Assembly (NCBI GenBank): GCA_039188975.1
Contig: JBCCYT010000212.1
Coordinates: 1-6,641, forward strand
DNA length: 6,641 bases
Source of the DNA: UBA11606 sp039188975
GTDB lineage: Bacteria; Actinomycetota; Acidimicrobiia; Acidimicrobiales; Aldehydirespiratoraceae
Reading direction: 5' to 3'
Shown piece after piece: positions 5,815-6,641 of this stretch (position 1 is its first letter; each line of letters opens with the position of its first letter). The translations under genes and the position numbers were made by a program. Under the pieces are notes generated by a model. The model ran no database searches. It was not told the origin of the DNA and saw nothing but the letters and a program-made list of their open reading frames with translations.

Positions 5815-5820
5815 ACCGTA
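5815..5820 (-). promoter_or_regulatory. Candidate leaderless -10 box for the cap-like protein gene
   Basis: On the - strand TACGGT (TANNNT) ends seven bases before the ATG at 5807, so transcription would begin close to the start codon. CTGACC lies 19 bases upstream as a four-of-six -35 candidate and contains the stop codon of the preceding GGDEF gene. No ribosome site is seen before the ATG. The box would allow the cap-like protein and hydrolase pair to be transcribed independently of the GGDEF gene. Confidence 0.45.
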
Positions 5821-5841
5821 GCGCTCTGGCGGGGGCGATGG

Positions 5842-6641
5842 TCAGCTGTTTTTCGGTGGGCCGGTCTGGGTTCTGGCTGCCTTGCGGACGTACATGGCGA
5901 GATCGGAGCTTTCGAGCAGTTCCGTCCCATAGGAGCCACAGGCGAAACCGACGCTGACGGTTTGGCGTTCGGTCCCCAACAGGCCTTCCCAGTCCAGGGA
6001 GTTCACCGCCTCGCTCAGCTGCGAGGCGATGTCCGCCGCACGAGCCAGGTCGTCCCCGTCGAGCGCCACGGCAAACTCGTCACCTCCGAGCCGGGCGATG
6101 ATCGCCGTGTCGGTCGTCGAGTCGAGTGCGGATTCACCCAACGAAACGCCGAGTGGCTCTGCGAGCGCGACCGACACCCGCTGGAGCACAACGTCACCAA
6201 CGGTGTGGCCGTGAAGATCATTGATTGCCTTGAAGCCGTCGAGATCGATCGACAGCACGGTTGCCGGTTGGCCTCTCCGTTCGGCGATCCGGTTGAAGAA
6301 GGCCCGTCGGTTGCCCGTACCGGTGAGCTGGTCGGTCAGCGCCTGCGCGCGAAGGGCCTGGTTCTCGTCGGTGAGACGGGCCGCGTCGATCTGGGCCGAC
6401 AGCGCCGCACCTGACGCAGCGCGTATGTGCCACGCCTGAGCGGCGAGGAGTTGGGCATGGCGCCGGGCAGCGCAGAGGGCGGGACTGTCGCCCTGGGATC
6501 GTTCGAGGGCTCGGCCGTAGAGAAAGTGAGCGAAGGTCTCGACGCGAGGTTCGACCGTGTCGAGATCGGGCTGCTCAGCCCACGACGACGCGGGCGTCGC
6601 CAGCCGGAGCAGCATGGGCACTCGCCTGGGGTCGAGTTCCA
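5842..6641 (-). CDS. GGDEF-domain diguanylate cyclase, N-terminus outside the window
   Basis: The frame is open to the right edge (…ELDPRR upstream of a GTG at 6621), so the true start probably lies outside; numbering here is from that GTG. Residues 1-90 are alpha-helical without a recognised sensor or membrane segment. A helical linker (about 70-95) with charged heptad-like residues leads to ALTDQLTGTGNRRAF (94-108), the standard entry to a GGDEF domain. Metal and substrate residues are seen in DLDGFKAIND (126-135), the active loop is intact as G179-G-D-E-F183, and SSDLAMYVRKAA (238-249) closes the domain. This predicts active synthesis of cyclic di-GMP from two GTP in the cytosol. The product-inhibition I-site (RxxD five residues before GGDEF) is absent; that position reads TDTA. 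There is no EAL domain after it. The gene precedes the cap-like protein by 34 bases on the same strand. Confidence 0.9.
   Translation of the reverse strand, partial: ELDPRRVPMLLRLATPASSWAEQPDLDTVEPRVETFAHFLYGRALERSQGDSPALCAARRHAQLLAAQAWHIRAASGAALSAQIDAARLTDENQALRAQALTDQLTGTGNRRAFFNRIAERRGQPATVLSIDLDGFKAINDLHGHTVGDVVLQRVSVALAEPLGVSLGESALDSTTDTAIIARLGGDEFAVALDGDDLARAADIASQLSEAVNSLDWEGLLGTERQTVSVGFACGSYGTELLESSDLAMYVRKAARTQTGPPKNS

Noticed and set aside
4914..5957. Long + strand open frame across the hydrolase and cap-like protein genes
   Set aside because: It shows no recognisable domain and spans two well-supported genes on the other strand, so it is a shadow.

Overview
The window is GC-rich, gene-dense bacterial DNA with very short intergenic gaps. 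Several families are typical of Actinobacteria: a stand-alone maltokinase N-cap protein, TANNNT-type -10 boxes directly in front of start codons, and a cytosolic reductive-dehalogenase-like protein. A high-GC actinobacterium is likely, possibly a marine Acidimicrobiia-type lineage. That placement is inference; no rRNA or marker gene is present. No tRNA, CRISPR array, insertion sequence or origin was seen, and no gene-free stretch exceeds 100 bases.

Layout. On the left (+ strand) is the C-terminus of a GH13_18 sucrose-phosphorylase-type enzyme (1-336), followed by a small conserved protein of unknown function (362-769). It converges, with a 4-base gap, on a Tat-exported FAD amine oxidase (774-1958, -). 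A 54-base divergent region separates the amine oxidase from a 405-residue corrinoid/iron-sulfur reductive-dehalogenase-like protein (2013-3230, +). That gene converges, 12 bases away, on an Fe(II)/2-oxoglutarate dioxygenase of phytanoyl-CoA-dioxygenase type (3243-4118, -). The dioxygenase has its own promoter, set in a pair of operator-like dyads (4141-4193). Further right, all on the - strand, are a serine beta-lactamase-family hydrolase (4196-5182), a stand-alone maltokinase-cap-like protein (5184-5807) separated from it by one base, and the C-terminal part of a GGDEF diguanylate cyclase (5842-6641, running off the right edge).

How the genes may work together. The most notable gene is the reductive-dehalogenase-like one. 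It keeps both Fe-S cysteine sets and a Tyr/Asn/Arg triad whose spacing equals that remembered for PceA, yet has no Tat signal, no membrane-anchor gene and no fused reductase domain. Its neighbours (O2-using dioxygenase, FAD amine oxidase) suggest an aerobic setting, so an assimilatory or catabolic dehalogenation is more likely than organohalide respiration. A shared pathway is speculation, because the genes are convergent or divergent rather than co-transcribed. The hydrolase and cap-like protein almost certainly form a translationally coupled pair. The phosphorylase and the cap-like protein both hint at alpha-glucoside metabolism but lie about 5 kb apart.
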